Assembly (NCBI GenBank): GCA_003167495.1
Contig: PMSX01000222.1
Coordinates: forward strand, 39,883 to 103,707
Source: Bryobacterales bacterium
GTDB lineage: Bacteria; Acidobacteriota; Terriglobia; Bryobacterales; Bryobacteraceae
Direction: 5' to 3'
Length of the DNA: 63,825 bases
Shown: positions 1 through 7,631 of the stretch, in pieces
How the letters are laid out: every line of letters starts with the position of its first letter
Position numbering within the stretch: the stretch's first letter is position 1
Made by a program: the position numbers and the translations under genes
The notes under the pieces: model-generated
What the model saw: the letters and a program-made list of their open reading frames with translations, nothing else
What the model was told of the DNA's origin: nothing
The model's database searches: none

Positions 1-1
1 C

Positions 2-412
2 CATTCCACTCCAGTCGCGGTCTCCCACGTGATTGCCGGCCTCGCTGACTCGCCGCTGCTTCCGGAAAAGCTCGCCGCCATTGCTGATAGTCAGCCCGCG
101 ATTGCGGCCACACTGGCAAAGACACTGGACAAATTGGTCACTGGCGAGGATATCCGCCCACAAACTACCGCGAAACTCGCTGCGCTGATCCCCCCAGACA
201 GGGCGAAGAGTCTGCAGCAGACGCTCTCGAAGCTATGGCCGGGCGGCAAGCTCACACTCCTCAAGCGCACGCCGTTGCCCGATGCCCTCGAACAGTTCAC
301 CTCAACTTTCCGTCTCAGCAAGGGCACAGAAGCCCTCCTAATCGTGTTCGATCTCGCCTCCGACGGAAAAATCTCCCGCTTGGGGTTTTCGCCCGACCGT
401 GAATACGAGTGA
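2..412 (+). CDS. C-terminal end of a probable serine hydrolase (beta-lactamase-like), 5' truncated by window edge
   Basis: The frame is open from the window edge to the stop at 410-412, so only the last ~136 residues are present. The visible part is a helical stretch followed by a compact ending (EALLIVFDLASDGKISRLGF) that resembles the short C-terminal domain found behind the catalytic domain of many secreted penicillin-binding/beta-lactamase-family proteins, where a strand-rich tail ends in a phrase like LLVFGLAADGKI. No catalytic motif (SxxK, YxN) lies inside the window, so the assignment rests on the tail alone and is tentative. An internal GTG at 29 is unlikely to be the true start because the frame is open upstream of it. 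A 350-bp gap separates it from the next gene. Confidence 0.4.
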   Translation, partial: HSTPVAVSHVIAGLADSPLLPEKLAAIADSQPAIAATLAKTLDKLVTGEDIRPQTTAKLAALIPPDRAKSLQQTLSKLWPGGKLTLLKRTPLPDALEQFTSTFRLSKGTEALLIVFDLASDGKISRLGFSPDREYE

Positions 413-726
413 TGGGCGCGTTTTACTTGGCGCTTGAATATTTCGAACGACGTGACACTGCCGCCAACGTGCATAATTGAAACCTGCTTTCACGTGCTTT
501 AGATGCGGTGGGCTCGTAACGAAATTGACGCCTTAGTTCTTTTTTCAGCAGGCGACAAAGCTCATTGACCGGACTGACGGTTTCGAGTCCTGAGTGACGG
601 CGAACTCGGAAAGTATTCGCTCTTAAGTTAGCGCTTATGGGGGAGTCACCACAGCTCGTCTAAGCAGAACTTTTGGAAATGGACAGAAGGAAGCGGACAC
701 CGGTCATTGCTCCGACATCAAAATCA
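413..726. other. Intergenic region, no gene seen
   Basis: About 310 bp between the hydrolase-like 3' end and the HigBA-like promoter. No frame shows convincing coding character, and no strong hairpin or repeat was recognised. Confidence 0.5.
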
Positions 727-755
727 TTGACAACTGACAACGTACACTTTACAGT
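727..755 (+). promoter_or_regulatory. Candidate sigma-70 promoter of the HigBA-like pair, nearly leaderless
   Basis: TTGACA (727-732), 17-bp spacer, TACAGT (750-755). The predicted transcription start falls at about 762, only a few bases before the toxin ATG at 765, and there is no Shine-Dalgarno sequence. A short inverted repeat CACT-N4-AGTG (745-756) overlaps the -10 element and could be an operator for the antitoxin. Confidence 0.55.
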
Positions 756-764
756 GCTATCCTG

Positions 765-1043
765 ATGATTCGAAGCTTTAAGCATCGCGGCCTGAAAAGG
801 CTATATGAACGGGACGACGGCAGCGGTATCCGGCCCGATTTGGTGGACACCGTGCAGGAGATTCTAACCGCCCTCGATGATGCCAGCGCGCCGCAGAACC
901 TTAACCTCCCCGGTTATCGCCTTCATCCGTTAAAAGGCGATCTGAAAGGTTTCTGGTCCGTGACGGTCCGGGCCAACTGGCGGATTATTTTTCGTTTTGA
1001 AGAGACCGACGCTTTTGACGTTGAATTAACCGACTACCACTAA
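765..1043 (+). CDS. higB: HigB-like type II toxin (RelE/HigB superfamily)
   Basis: A 92-residue basic protein of normal length for the HigB host-inhibition toxins, which cleave mRNA in the ribosome. Family signatures are visible: an N-terminal IRSFKHRGLKRLYE segment, the central LNLPGYRLHPLKGDLKGFWSV segment and the RANWRIIFRF strand carrying the conserved Arg and aromatic residues. It comes first in the operon, the usual order for higBA and the reverse of most toxin-antitoxin pairs. The antitoxin follows after an 18-bp gap. The ATG lies within a few bases of the predicted transcription start, so translation is probably leaderless and weak. The frame is intact, unlike the three other toxin genes in this window. 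Confidence 0.9.
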   Translation: MIRSFKHRGLKRLYERDDGSGIRPDLVDTVQEILTALDDASAPQNLNLPGYRLHPLKGDLKGFWSVTVRANWRIIFRFEETDAFDVELTDYH

Positions 1044-1061
1044 GGGAAAAGGGGAAAAACA

Positions 1062-1367
1062 ATGCCGATGAAAAATCCCGCACACCCCGGACGCATCGTG
1101 CGCGGCGCGTGTCTGGAGCCGTTGGGACTTTCTGTAACCGCTGGCGCTAAGATTCTCGGCGTCAGCCGGCAAACCCTTAACAACGTAATTAACGGCAAGT
1201 CCGGCATTAGCCCTGAGATGGCTATCCGGCTTACCAAGGCATTCGGCAGCACGGCAGAAACGTGGTTGCGGATGCAGCTTGCCTATGACCTTGCCGCCGC
1301 CCGGAAAGAGGAGAGCAAAATCAAGGTCCGGCGTCAGCACATCCCCCAGGAATTACATATGTTGTGA
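1062..1367 (+). CDS. higA: HigA-like antitoxin, XRE-type helix-turn-helix
   Basis: A 101-residue HigA-family antitoxin. It opens with the typical [20 protein letters not shown] segment, followed by a helix-turn-helix (about residues 26-47, [20 protein letters not shown]), and then [23 protein letters not shown], the hallmark of the HigA addiction-module family. It should neutralise the upstream HigB and repress the shared promoter by binding the operator near the toxin start. A purine-rich Shine-Dalgarno (AAGGGG) precedes the ATG, so the antitoxin should be translated better than the almost leaderless toxin. Confidence 0.9.
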   Translation: MPMKNPAHPGRIVRGACLEPLGLSVTAGAKILGVSRQTLNNVINGKSGISPEMAIRLTKAFGSTAETWLRMQLAYDLAAARKEESKIKVRRQHIPQELHML

Positions 1368-1462
1368 TGGTGAAAAGCCAATTCCTCAGTTGCGCCGTTT
1401 GTTTGCGGCAGAGCCGCCGTTGGAATATGGTAGCTGTGCCAACATAGGAATGGAAACGTGTC

Positions 1463-1736
1463 ATGAGCTTGACCCGACGCAGAAGCGACGGTTCTTCACG
1501 CGAAGGCCGCCGCCGATGGCCTTTCCCTTGAGGAATGGCTGCGGAAGCTCGCTCAACCCGAGCCTCAGACGACCAAAGATAATGCGAGTCAGCCGGACCA
1601 GACACGCCGCCATATTTGGGAGATCATCACCGAAAACATGAAAGACGTTCCTCCCGAAGACTTTGCCGCATTGCCCAAGGACGGCCTTAGTCAGATTGAC
1701 CACTACGTTTACGGGACACCCAAGAGAACTCCGTGA
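1463..1736 (+). pseudogene. Antitoxin of a PIN-type toxin pair, frameshifted near its start
   Basis: The frame ending at 1736 encodes an antitoxin-like protein (GLSLEEWLRKL, then HIWEIITENMKDVPPEDFAA, LPKDGLSQIDHYVYG), a pattern I know from small antitoxins paired with PIN nucleases. This frame is closed by a TGA at 1470-1472 and has no start codon after it. The expected N-terminus (M-S-L-T) is found at ATG 1463 in another frame. Joining the two at the CCC run near 1473 would restore a protein of ~90 residues. So either the gene carries an indel or the sequence has an error. The stop overlaps the GTG of the downstream PIN fragment (GTGA), the usual coupling of such pairs. Confidence 0.6.
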
Positions 1737-2083
1737 ACGCTGTTTTCGCTGACACGTTTTACTGGGCGGCCCTGACGAATATCGACGATCCCGCAAATGC
1801 CTGTGCCATGAACCTCAGCCGCTCGCTTGCGCCGGACAGAATTGTCACAACAGACGAGGTGCTCGCGGAATATCTGACGTTCTTCGCCGGAGCCAGAGCC
1901 AGCATCCGGAACCGGGCTGGCCGGAATGTCGCCGAGCTAATCGATAACCTTGCCGTTCGCAACGGAATTCCTGACCGGCAGGCGCATACCTCCATTACCC
2001 ATCCGCCACACTCGAACGTCTACCCTTGCCCTGCCTTTTCACAAATCTCCCACTCACCTCCCGCAACCAACCACCCCAACTAA
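1733..2083 (+). pseudogene. PIN-domain toxin, C-terminally truncated
   Basis: Residues 1-75 match the first half of a VapC-like PIN ribonuclease: FADTFYWAAL carries the first catalytic Asp, and VTTDEVLAEYLTFFA carries the second acidic cluster. After about residue 78 the resemblance stops and the frame runs into a proline/serine-rich tail of no recognisable family, ending at 2083. The second half of the domain, with the remaining metal-binding acids, is absent in all frames. The protein should therefore be inactive. The tail overlaps the upstream region of the next gene, suggesting that a deletion joined the broken toxin to the hydrolase promoter region. Confidence 0.65.
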
Positions 2084-2097
2084 AGTACAATCGACAA

Positions 2098-4047
2098 ATG
2101 CTCTTTCGCCTTTCCGTCGCGATCTGCTGTCTAACCATCTCCCATCCGCAAATCCACGCCCAAGCCCCGCTAAATCCCACCGTTCAGAAACAGCTCGAGT
2201 ACACCCGCTCTCACTACACTAAATACGAATTTCGCATCCCCATGCGCGACGGCGTCAAACTATTCACCGCCGTATACGTCCCCAAGGATTTTTCGCAGCC
2301 ATACCCAATTCTCATGCTCCGAACTCCCTACTCGGTAGGTCCCTACGGCATCGACAACTATCGGCCCGTCGTCGGACCCTCTGAGCTAGCTGAAAAAGAG
2401 GGTTTCATCTTTGCCTTCCAGGATGTGCGAGGGCGCTTTTTGTCAGAGGGAACATTCATCGACGTGCCGCCGCACAAGACCTCCTTCACTAGCCACACCG
2501 ATACCGACGAGAGCACCGACACCTTTGACACAGTAGATTGGCTGGTCAAGAATATCCCCAACAACAATGGCCGCGTTGGCATGTGGGGCATCTCCTATCC
2601 GGGATTCTTCGCCGCCTACGGTCTCATGAACTCCCATCCGGCCCTCAAAGCCGTTTCTCCCCAAGCTCCCATGGGTGACGTCGGCAACGGTGACGACGCC
2701 TATCACAACGGCGCCTTTCATCTCTCAGCCAACTTCGGCTTCTATATCTTCTTTAAGCCGCGCGGCCCTGATCCCGAGCGTCCCAAACAATCCCCCGAAT
2801 TCAACTACGGCACACCAGACCAATACGACTTCTATCTCCGCATGGGCCCGCTCTCCAATGCGAATGAACGTTATCTCAAGAACGAAAACCCTTACTGGAA
2901 CGACATTCTCAAACACCCCAGCTACGACGAATTCTGGCAAACCAGAGCCCAGGCCCCGCACATGAAGAATGTCACTCCAGCCACTCTCTTTGTCGGAGGC
3001 TGGTTCGATGCAGAAGATTTATCCGGCCCACTCAAGCTCTTTCGCGCGGTTGAAAAGGACGGCCCCAAGGCTCCTAACACTCTCATCATGGGACCTTGGT
3101 GTCACGGCTGCTGGTCGCGCGGCGACGGCAAGAATCTGGGAGATCTCGACTTCGCCTCCAACACCGCCGAGTTCTTTCGCGAACACATAGAACTCCCTTT
3201 CTTTATTCAAAATCTTAAGGGCAAAGGCGATGGCCTGAAGACTCCTCCCGATAACGAAATCCCCAAAGCGTGGCTTTTCGAAACCGGGACCAATCAATGG
3301 CTGCGCTTCGCCGAATGGCCTCCCAAAGGTGCCGTGCAAAAGTCTCTCTACCTTGCTCCCAACGGCACTCTGTCGTTCAACGCCCCCTCTGCCGAAGCTG
3401 CGGACGAATATGTGAGCGATCCCGCCAAGCCGGTCCCCATCCGCAGTAGCATAGGCTCCGGCTTCCCTCGCGACTATATGACCTACGATCAGCGCTTCGC
3501 CAGCCGCCGTCCCGACGTGCTCGCCTATCAAACTCCGCCTCTCGATCACGACATTACCGTTGCCGGACCCATTACTCCGGTCTTGAAGATCGCCACCTCC
3601 GGTTCCGATTCCGACTTCATTGTCAAGCTAATCGACGTCTATCCGAGTGATTACCCCAACCCCGACCCCAATCCGGCCGGTCTCGAAATGGGCGGCTATC
3701 AACAACTCGTTCGCGGTGAGCCCTTCCGCGGCAAATATCGCAACAACCTCGCCAAGCCTGAACCTTTCACGCCCAATAAACCAGCGAAAATCGAGTTCGT
3801 CATGCCCGACGTTTGCCACACATTCCGCACCGGACACCGCATAATGGTTCAGATCCAAAGCACCTGGTTTCCGCTCGTCGACCTGAATCCACAGCGCTTT
3901 GAAGACATCCCGAACGCAAAAGCTGCCGACTTCGTTAGCGCCCGTCGAGCACGTCTATCATGGCGGACCGGACGGTTCCCAGCTAAAGCTATTCATCCTC
4001 GAATAGCTCTAGCCCGGGCTGCTCATGCACCTGCGGCCCACCGATGA
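2098..4047 (+). CDS. CocE/NonD-family secreted hydrolase (X-Pro dipeptidyl-peptidase-like), frameshift near the 3' end
   Basis: Start chosen at ATG 2098 because it gives a clean signal peptide (LFRLSVAICCLTISHPQIHA, then Q). The alpha/beta-hydrolase core follows: IPMRDGVKLFTAVYVP, the nucleophile elbow GMWGISYPGF (Ser), Asp in FVGGWFDAED, His in MGPWCHGCW; then the jelly-roll C-terminal domain typical of the peptidase S15/CocE family. These enzymes hydrolyse acyl or peptide bonds, here outside the cytoplasm. At 3941-3943 one extra C in a CCC run shifts the frame. Removing it gives the normal ending (VEHVYHGGPDGSQLKLFILE) with a stop at 4004-4006. As written, the last ~20 residues are replaced by ~35 unrelated ones up to 4047. 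The catalytic parts are unaffected. Confidence 0.85.
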   Translation: MLFRLSVAICCLTISHPQIHAQAPLNPTVQKQLEYTRSHYTKYEFRIPMRDGVKLFTAVYVPKDFSQPYPILMLRTPYSVGPYGIDNYRPVVGPSELAEKEGFIFAFQDVRGRFLSEGTFIDVPPHKTSFTSHTDTDESTDTFDTVDWLVKNIPNNNGRVGMWGISYPGFFAAYGLMNSHPALKAVSPQAPMGDVGNGDDAYHNGAFHLSANFGFYIFFKPRGPDPERPKQSPEFNYGTPDQYDFYLRMGPLSNANERYLKNENPYWNDILKHPSYDEFWQTRAQAPHMKNVTPATLFVGGWFDAEDLSGPLKLFRAVEKDGPKAPNTLIMGPWCHGCWSRGDGKNLGDLDFASNTAEFFREHIELPFFIQNLKGKGDGLKTPPDNEIPKAWLFETGTNQWLRFAEWPPKGAVQKSLYLAPNGTLSFNAPSAEAADEYVSDPAKPVPIRSSIGSGFPRDYMTYDQRFASRRPDVLAYQTPPLDHDITVAGPITPVLKIATSGSDSDFIVKLIDVYPSDYPNPDPNPAGLEMGGYQQLVRGEPFRGKYRNNLAKPEPFTPNKPAKIEFVMPDVCHTFRTGHRIMVQIQSTWFPLVDLNPQRFEDIPNAKAADFVSARRARLSWRTGRFPAKAIHPRIALARAAHAPAAHR

Positions 4048-4157
4048 TGATTTCTCGAACTTACTGTCATCCGTTTCACATGGACATTCAACTTCAACTA
4101 GCGACATTGTGACCGCGCGGATGGGACACATGCGCGCGGTGCGAAACGGAAGGAAAA

Positions 4158-4234
4158 GAAAAAGTGGGGACACTCCGGGCTCCCGTGAACTCTCTACCCC
4201 TTGAGAAATACCGCAGGCGTGTCCCCTCTTTTTC
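4158..4234. repeat. REP/MITE-like inverted repeat between convergent genes
   Basis: Arms 4158-4173 and 4219-4234 are complementary at 15 of 16 positions (core AAAAAGTGGGGACAC) around a 45-bp GC-rich loop. It sits between the convergent hydrolase and MFS genes, where REP-like elements commonly lie, and could also act as a bidirectional terminator. A related element is at 9855-9943. Confidence 0.6.
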
Positions 4235-4304
4235 GCTGCCCACCGGAGAGCGTTTTTCAACGGAGAGGTAACGCAAGCCGCTCCACTTTTGTGTCGCACG
4301 CCCT

Positions 4305-5600
4305 CTAGCCCATCTTGGCCGATTCCGCCTTCTCACCCTTCGGCAGCTTGAAGTGCCCCACCACGCCGATCCCCACCAGCATCGCAGCGCTTCCATAATA
4401 GAGATTCGGAATCCCAATCTTTTCAGCCACCGGACCAGCCACGAACATCGAGATCACCTGTGACCCCGCCATCAGCGACATCAGGCTGCTCATCACTCGT
4501 CCCAATAGTTCGTGCGGTGTCTCGTGCTGGATCAGCGTCGTTGCCGTGATGAAAATCGCGGACGCGCAAAAGCCCAACCCGAGCATTCCCGCCGCGGTCG
4601 ATCCCATCGTCCCGAACGTCGCCGTGGTCAATATCGCTATGCCCATTCCACCCAGACCGTACACCACCAGGTTCTGCTTCGGAATGTGCCGCGCAAACCG
4701 CGTGAGCAACTGCGTCCCGATGATCATGCCAACGCCGATCAGGGTATTCAGCACACCGAACACAGCGGACGTTGAGTGCAGCACGTCGCGCACGTAGATC
4801 GAGAGCAGCGCGCCGAAGCAGCGCATCGCGAACATTCCTGCCGTCATCGCGACAATCACAAACGAAATCGTCGAGTGCTTGAAGATGAAGCCGAATCCTT
4901 GCCGCATCGAATCGAGCACCGCGCGCGATTCCGTGCGCAGCGCCTGTCGCTCAATGGTCAGCGTCATCACCAACGCCGCCGAAAAGAAGAAACTGAAGCT
5001 GTCGTAAAGGAAACAGGAGTTCGCGCCGGCAAGCTCCACCAGCTCTCCGGCAACGCTCGGGGCCACGATCAGCGACCCCTGCTGCGCCTGCGACATCAAT
5101 CCGTTCACTGCCATCAGCCCCGCCATCGGAACCAGCGTACGCACCGCCACCGATTGCGCGGGAACGAAGAAGGCCGAGACTACGCTCATCGTGAACAGGA
5201 TGGCGTATATCGCGTACAGGTCGTGCACGAACACCAGCGCCAGCACCAACACGCCGCGCATCAGGTCGCTTGCGATCATCGTCCGCTTCAAGTGCCACCG
5301 GTCCACGAAGACGCCGGCCAGCGGACTGACGATCGCCATCGGCGCCATAAACGAGACCAGCACTAGCGCCACCTGCGTCGCCGTACCGTGCAGCTTAAAG
5401 GTCACCACCGCGATGATCGCGAACACCGCCAGGAAGTCCCCAAACACGCTCACAATCTGCGCAATCCACAGCCGCCGCACCGGCCGGAGCCGCAACACTT
5501 CACTAAAAGAAAGCGGTGTCCCTGGTGTTGCCACGGGACCAACGTTCGGCGCCTTCTCGTCCTTGATCGACCCATCAAATCTGTCTAAAAGCTCGGGCAT
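4305..5600 (-). CDS. Major facilitator superfamily transporter
   Basis: A 431-residue protein with about twelve hydrophobic segments, opening with a ~30-residue cytoplasmic tail. The first helix carries the family pattern RRLWIAQIVSVFGDFLAVFA, and the loop between helices 2 and 3 shows GVFVDRWHLKRTMIASDLMRG, the version of the MFS loop-2/3 motif seen in the enterobactin-exporter/macrolide-efflux (MFS_3/EntS-like) branch. The likely role is proton-driven efflux of a small molecule across the inner membrane; the substrate cannot be told. A good Shine-Dalgarno (AAGGAG) precedes the ATG. The gene stands alone, convergent with the CocE-like gene. Confidence 0.85.
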   Translation of the reverse strand: MPELLDRFDGSIKDEKAPNVGPVATPGTPLSFSEVLRLRPVRRLWIAQIVSVFGDFLAVFAIIAVVTFKLHGTATQVALVLVSFMAPMAIVSPLAGVFVDRWHLKRTMIASDLMRGVLVLALVFVHDLYAIYAILFTMSVVSAFFVPAQSVAVRTLVPMAGLMAVNGLMSQAQQGSLIVAPSVAGELVELAGANSCFLYDSFSFFFSAALVMTLTIERQALRTESRAVLDSMRQGFGFIFKHSTISFVIVAMTAGMFAMRCFGALLSIYVRDVLHSTSAVFGVLNTLIGVGMIIGTQLLTRFARHIPKQNLVVYGLGGMGIAILTTATFGTMGSTAAGMLGLGFCASAIFITATTLIQHETPHELLGRVMSSLMSLMAGSQVISMFVAGPVAEKIGIPNLYYGSAAMLVGIGVVGHFKLPKGEKAESAKMG

Positions 5601-6111
5601 CCAATCTCCTTTTTGACTGTGTTCATTGCCTCCAGTCCGGCGCCTGTGGCGGCTTTCAATTTCTGGGGGAAGCAGGGATGACTAAATCACTTGTGCTGTT
5701 CTTACTAACTCAGGCTAACCGAATTCGGGTTCGAAATCGAGCGTTTTGATCTACCAAATAAAGGCTCTATCTGTCTTGTTATCAACGCGTTAGACTTCTC
5801 GTTAGGCGGGCTGCTATCCTTGAATTGGGTACAGCATCGTGCCCGCTCCAACTCGAACGGTCACCCTTGCCTATCGTGGGGCTGCAAGAGCCTGCGGCGT
5901 CGTGCCGTCCTCCGATCGGTCATTTATCTGCGTCCATCTACCGGCTAATAAGTCTTGTTTTTCATCCGCTTCATCCCCGGTGACAGCCAAATCAAAATTA
6001 TTTTCTACCTTTCCCCTCTATCACCTACCTCATTTTCTCCTGCATACCCGTTCGCCCTCCCGCTAAGCTAACAACGGAATTAGGCCTTGCCCTCGAAAGG
6101 AGCTCGAAATC
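5601..6111. other. Intergenic region between divergent genes
   Basis: About 510 bp upstream of the MFS gene. It must contain that gene's promoter (minus strand) but no outstanding promoter, hairpin or repeat was seen. Confidence 0.4.
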
Positions 6112-6447
6112 ATGGAAACCACCAACCCTCAAGCCAGTACTGCGCCTACCGCCACTAGCACCTTTTCGCACTCCCAGCCGAACCCATTCTGCGGGCCGAT
6201 TCACATCCGGCAAAACAACCGGCAAAAATCACTTTTTCGCGCCGCCAAAAACGGGAGTTTTTTCCGAGCCTGCCTATATATTTTTTATAGAGCTCAAAAA
6301 TTCCCCCAAAATCACCCCTTTCGCAACCGGCAAAAATCGCGGCAATCCAGTGCGGAAATCCCCCGCTTTCGGCAACTCCACAAACACCCTCCCCGCCGCT
6401 ATCGCACCTACGCGTTGCTCCCGAATTTCCAGACCCTCCAAATTTGA
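6112..6447 (+). CDS. Possible small protein of unknown function, low-complexity
   Basis: An open frame of 111 residues preceded by a good AAAGGAG at 6096-6102, which is the main reason to list it. The first 30 residues are Thr/Ser/Ala/Pro-rich; the rest is Arg/Gln/Phe-rich and resembles translated repeat DNA rather than a folded protein. The DNA contains the direct repeat AACCGGCAAAAATC twice, and a cluster of A-rich tracts on this strand. It may be a spurious frame in an upstream regulatory region of the FG-GAP operon. Confidence 0.25.
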   Translation: METTNPQASTAPTATSTFSHSQPNPFCGPIHIRQNNRQKSLFRAAKNGSFFRACLYIFYRAQKFPQNHPFRNRQKSRQSSAEIPRFRQLHKHPPRRYRTYALLPNFQTLQI

Positions 6448-6478
6448 TAAGCTGACTGCGTTCCTTCGAAAACCGCAA

Positions 6479-7624
6479 ATGCTATCGAAATTCGTTCGCC
6501 GCACTATCCCATTCGCCGCCGCCGGCTCCCTGCTCCTCGCCTATCAACTCACGCGCCCCACTGAAATCCCTTTCGAAAAACACACCATCGACCTCGGCTC
6601 CAGCGAAACAGCCGTGATCGCGGACATCAATGGCGACGGCCGTCCCGACATCGTCTCCGGCGAGTATTGGTACGAAGCTCCGCGCTGGACCAAACACCAT
6701 TTCCGCAACATCCCTTACACCAACTTCTACATCGACGATCTCAGCACCCTCCCACTTGATGTCGATGGCGATGGCCGCGTCGATCTCGTCACCTCCGGCT
6801 GGTTCAGCAAGAAGCTCGCCTGGTGGCGCAATCCTGGCAAAACGGGCGAGATGTGGCAAGAGCACGTCATCCAAACCGGCTTCAACATCGAGTTCACCTT
6901 GCTTGTCGACCTCGACAATGACGGCAAAGCCGACGAGATTCTTCCGCAGTTTGGTAACGAAGAGGCCCCGCTGGCTTGGTATGAGCGTGACAAAAAGGGA
7001 GCCATCGTAAAACACATCGTCAGCTCGCACAGCTATGGCCACGGCATCGGCGCGGGCGACGTGAACGGCGATGGCCGCAACGATATTCTCACTCCCAACG
7101 GCTGGCTCGAAGCGCCTGCCGACCCGCGCTCGCCCGACTGGAAATTTCACCCCGATTGGAAGCTCGGCGATCTCGGCTTCATTCACGTTGCCGACGTCAA
7201 TGGCGACGGCCGCCCCGATATCGTCACCTCCATGGGCCACAACTACGGCATCTTTTGGCTCGAAAATAAGGCCGACGGCACTTGGGAGAAGCACATGATT
7301 GACGAAAGCTGGTCGCAGCCGCACGCTACCACGCTCGTCGATTTTCGCGGCACCGGCAACCTCGGCATCCTTACCGGCAAGCGCTTCATGGCCCACAACG
7401 GCCATGACCCTGGGGCACGTGAACCACTCGGTGTTTATTGGTACGAACGCTTAATCGATCCAGCCACGAAGAATATCGAATGGGTGAAGCACGTCATTGA
7501 TTACGGAGGCCGCACTGGCGGCGGAATCCAAATACCAGTGGCAGACATTGACGGTGACGGCGATCTCGATTTCGTCGTCGGCGGCAAAAGCGGATTGTTT
7601 CTTTTCGAGAATAAGACTAAGTAA
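6479..7624 (+). CDS. Secreted FG-GAP/VCBS repeat protein
   Basis: Start chosen at ATG 6479, which yields a signal-anchor-like N-terminus (residues 1-22, basic then hydrophobic). The mature part contains repeated calcium-binding loops of the DxNxDGxxD type (INGDGRPDIV, VDGDGRVDLV, LDNDGKADEI, VNGDGRNDIL, VNGDGRPDIV, IDGDGDLDFV) alternating with tryptophan-rich strands (EYWYEAPRW, LAWWRNPG, LAWYERD, VYWYERL). This is the FG-GAP beta-propeller seen in secreted carbohydrate-associated proteins. The stop lies 7 bp before the GMC oxidoreductase ATG, so the three genes 6479-9757 form one operon. A role in carbohydrate binding or in assisting the periplasmic dehydrogenase is an inference from context. 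Confidence 0.85.
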   Translation: MLSKFVRRTIPFAAAGSLLLAYQLTRPTEIPFEKHTIDLGSSETAVIADINGDGRPDIVSGEYWYEAPRWTKHHFRNIPYTNFYIDDLSTLPLDVDGDGRVDLVTSGWFSKKLAWWRNPGKTGEMWQEHVIQTGFNIEFTLLVDLDNDGKADEILPQFGNEEAPLAWYERDKKGAIVKHIVSSHSYGHGIGAGDVNGDGRNDILTPNGWLEAPADPRSPDWKFHPDWKLGDLGFIHVADVNGDGRPDIVTSMGHNYGIFWLENKADGTWEKHMIDESWSQPHATTLVDFRGTGNLGILTGKRFMAHNGHDPGAREPLGVYWYERLIDPATKNIEWVKHVIDYGGRTGGGIQIPVADIDGDGDLDFVVGGKSGLFLFENKTK

Positions 7625-7631
7625 CTCACTC

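Noticed and set aside
4776..5366. Open plus-strand frame of ~196 codons inside the MFS gene
   Set aside because: His/Arg/Gln-rich translation typical of an antisense frame; the minus strand encodes a convincing transporter over the whole interval.
6482..7405. Long open frame of ~307 codons on the minus strand, opposite the FG-GAP gene
   Set aside because: It mirrors the GC-rich third positions of the plus-strand gene; its peptide is a Val/Ala/Asp-rich mirror of the calcium-loop repeats, has no ribosome site and fits no family.
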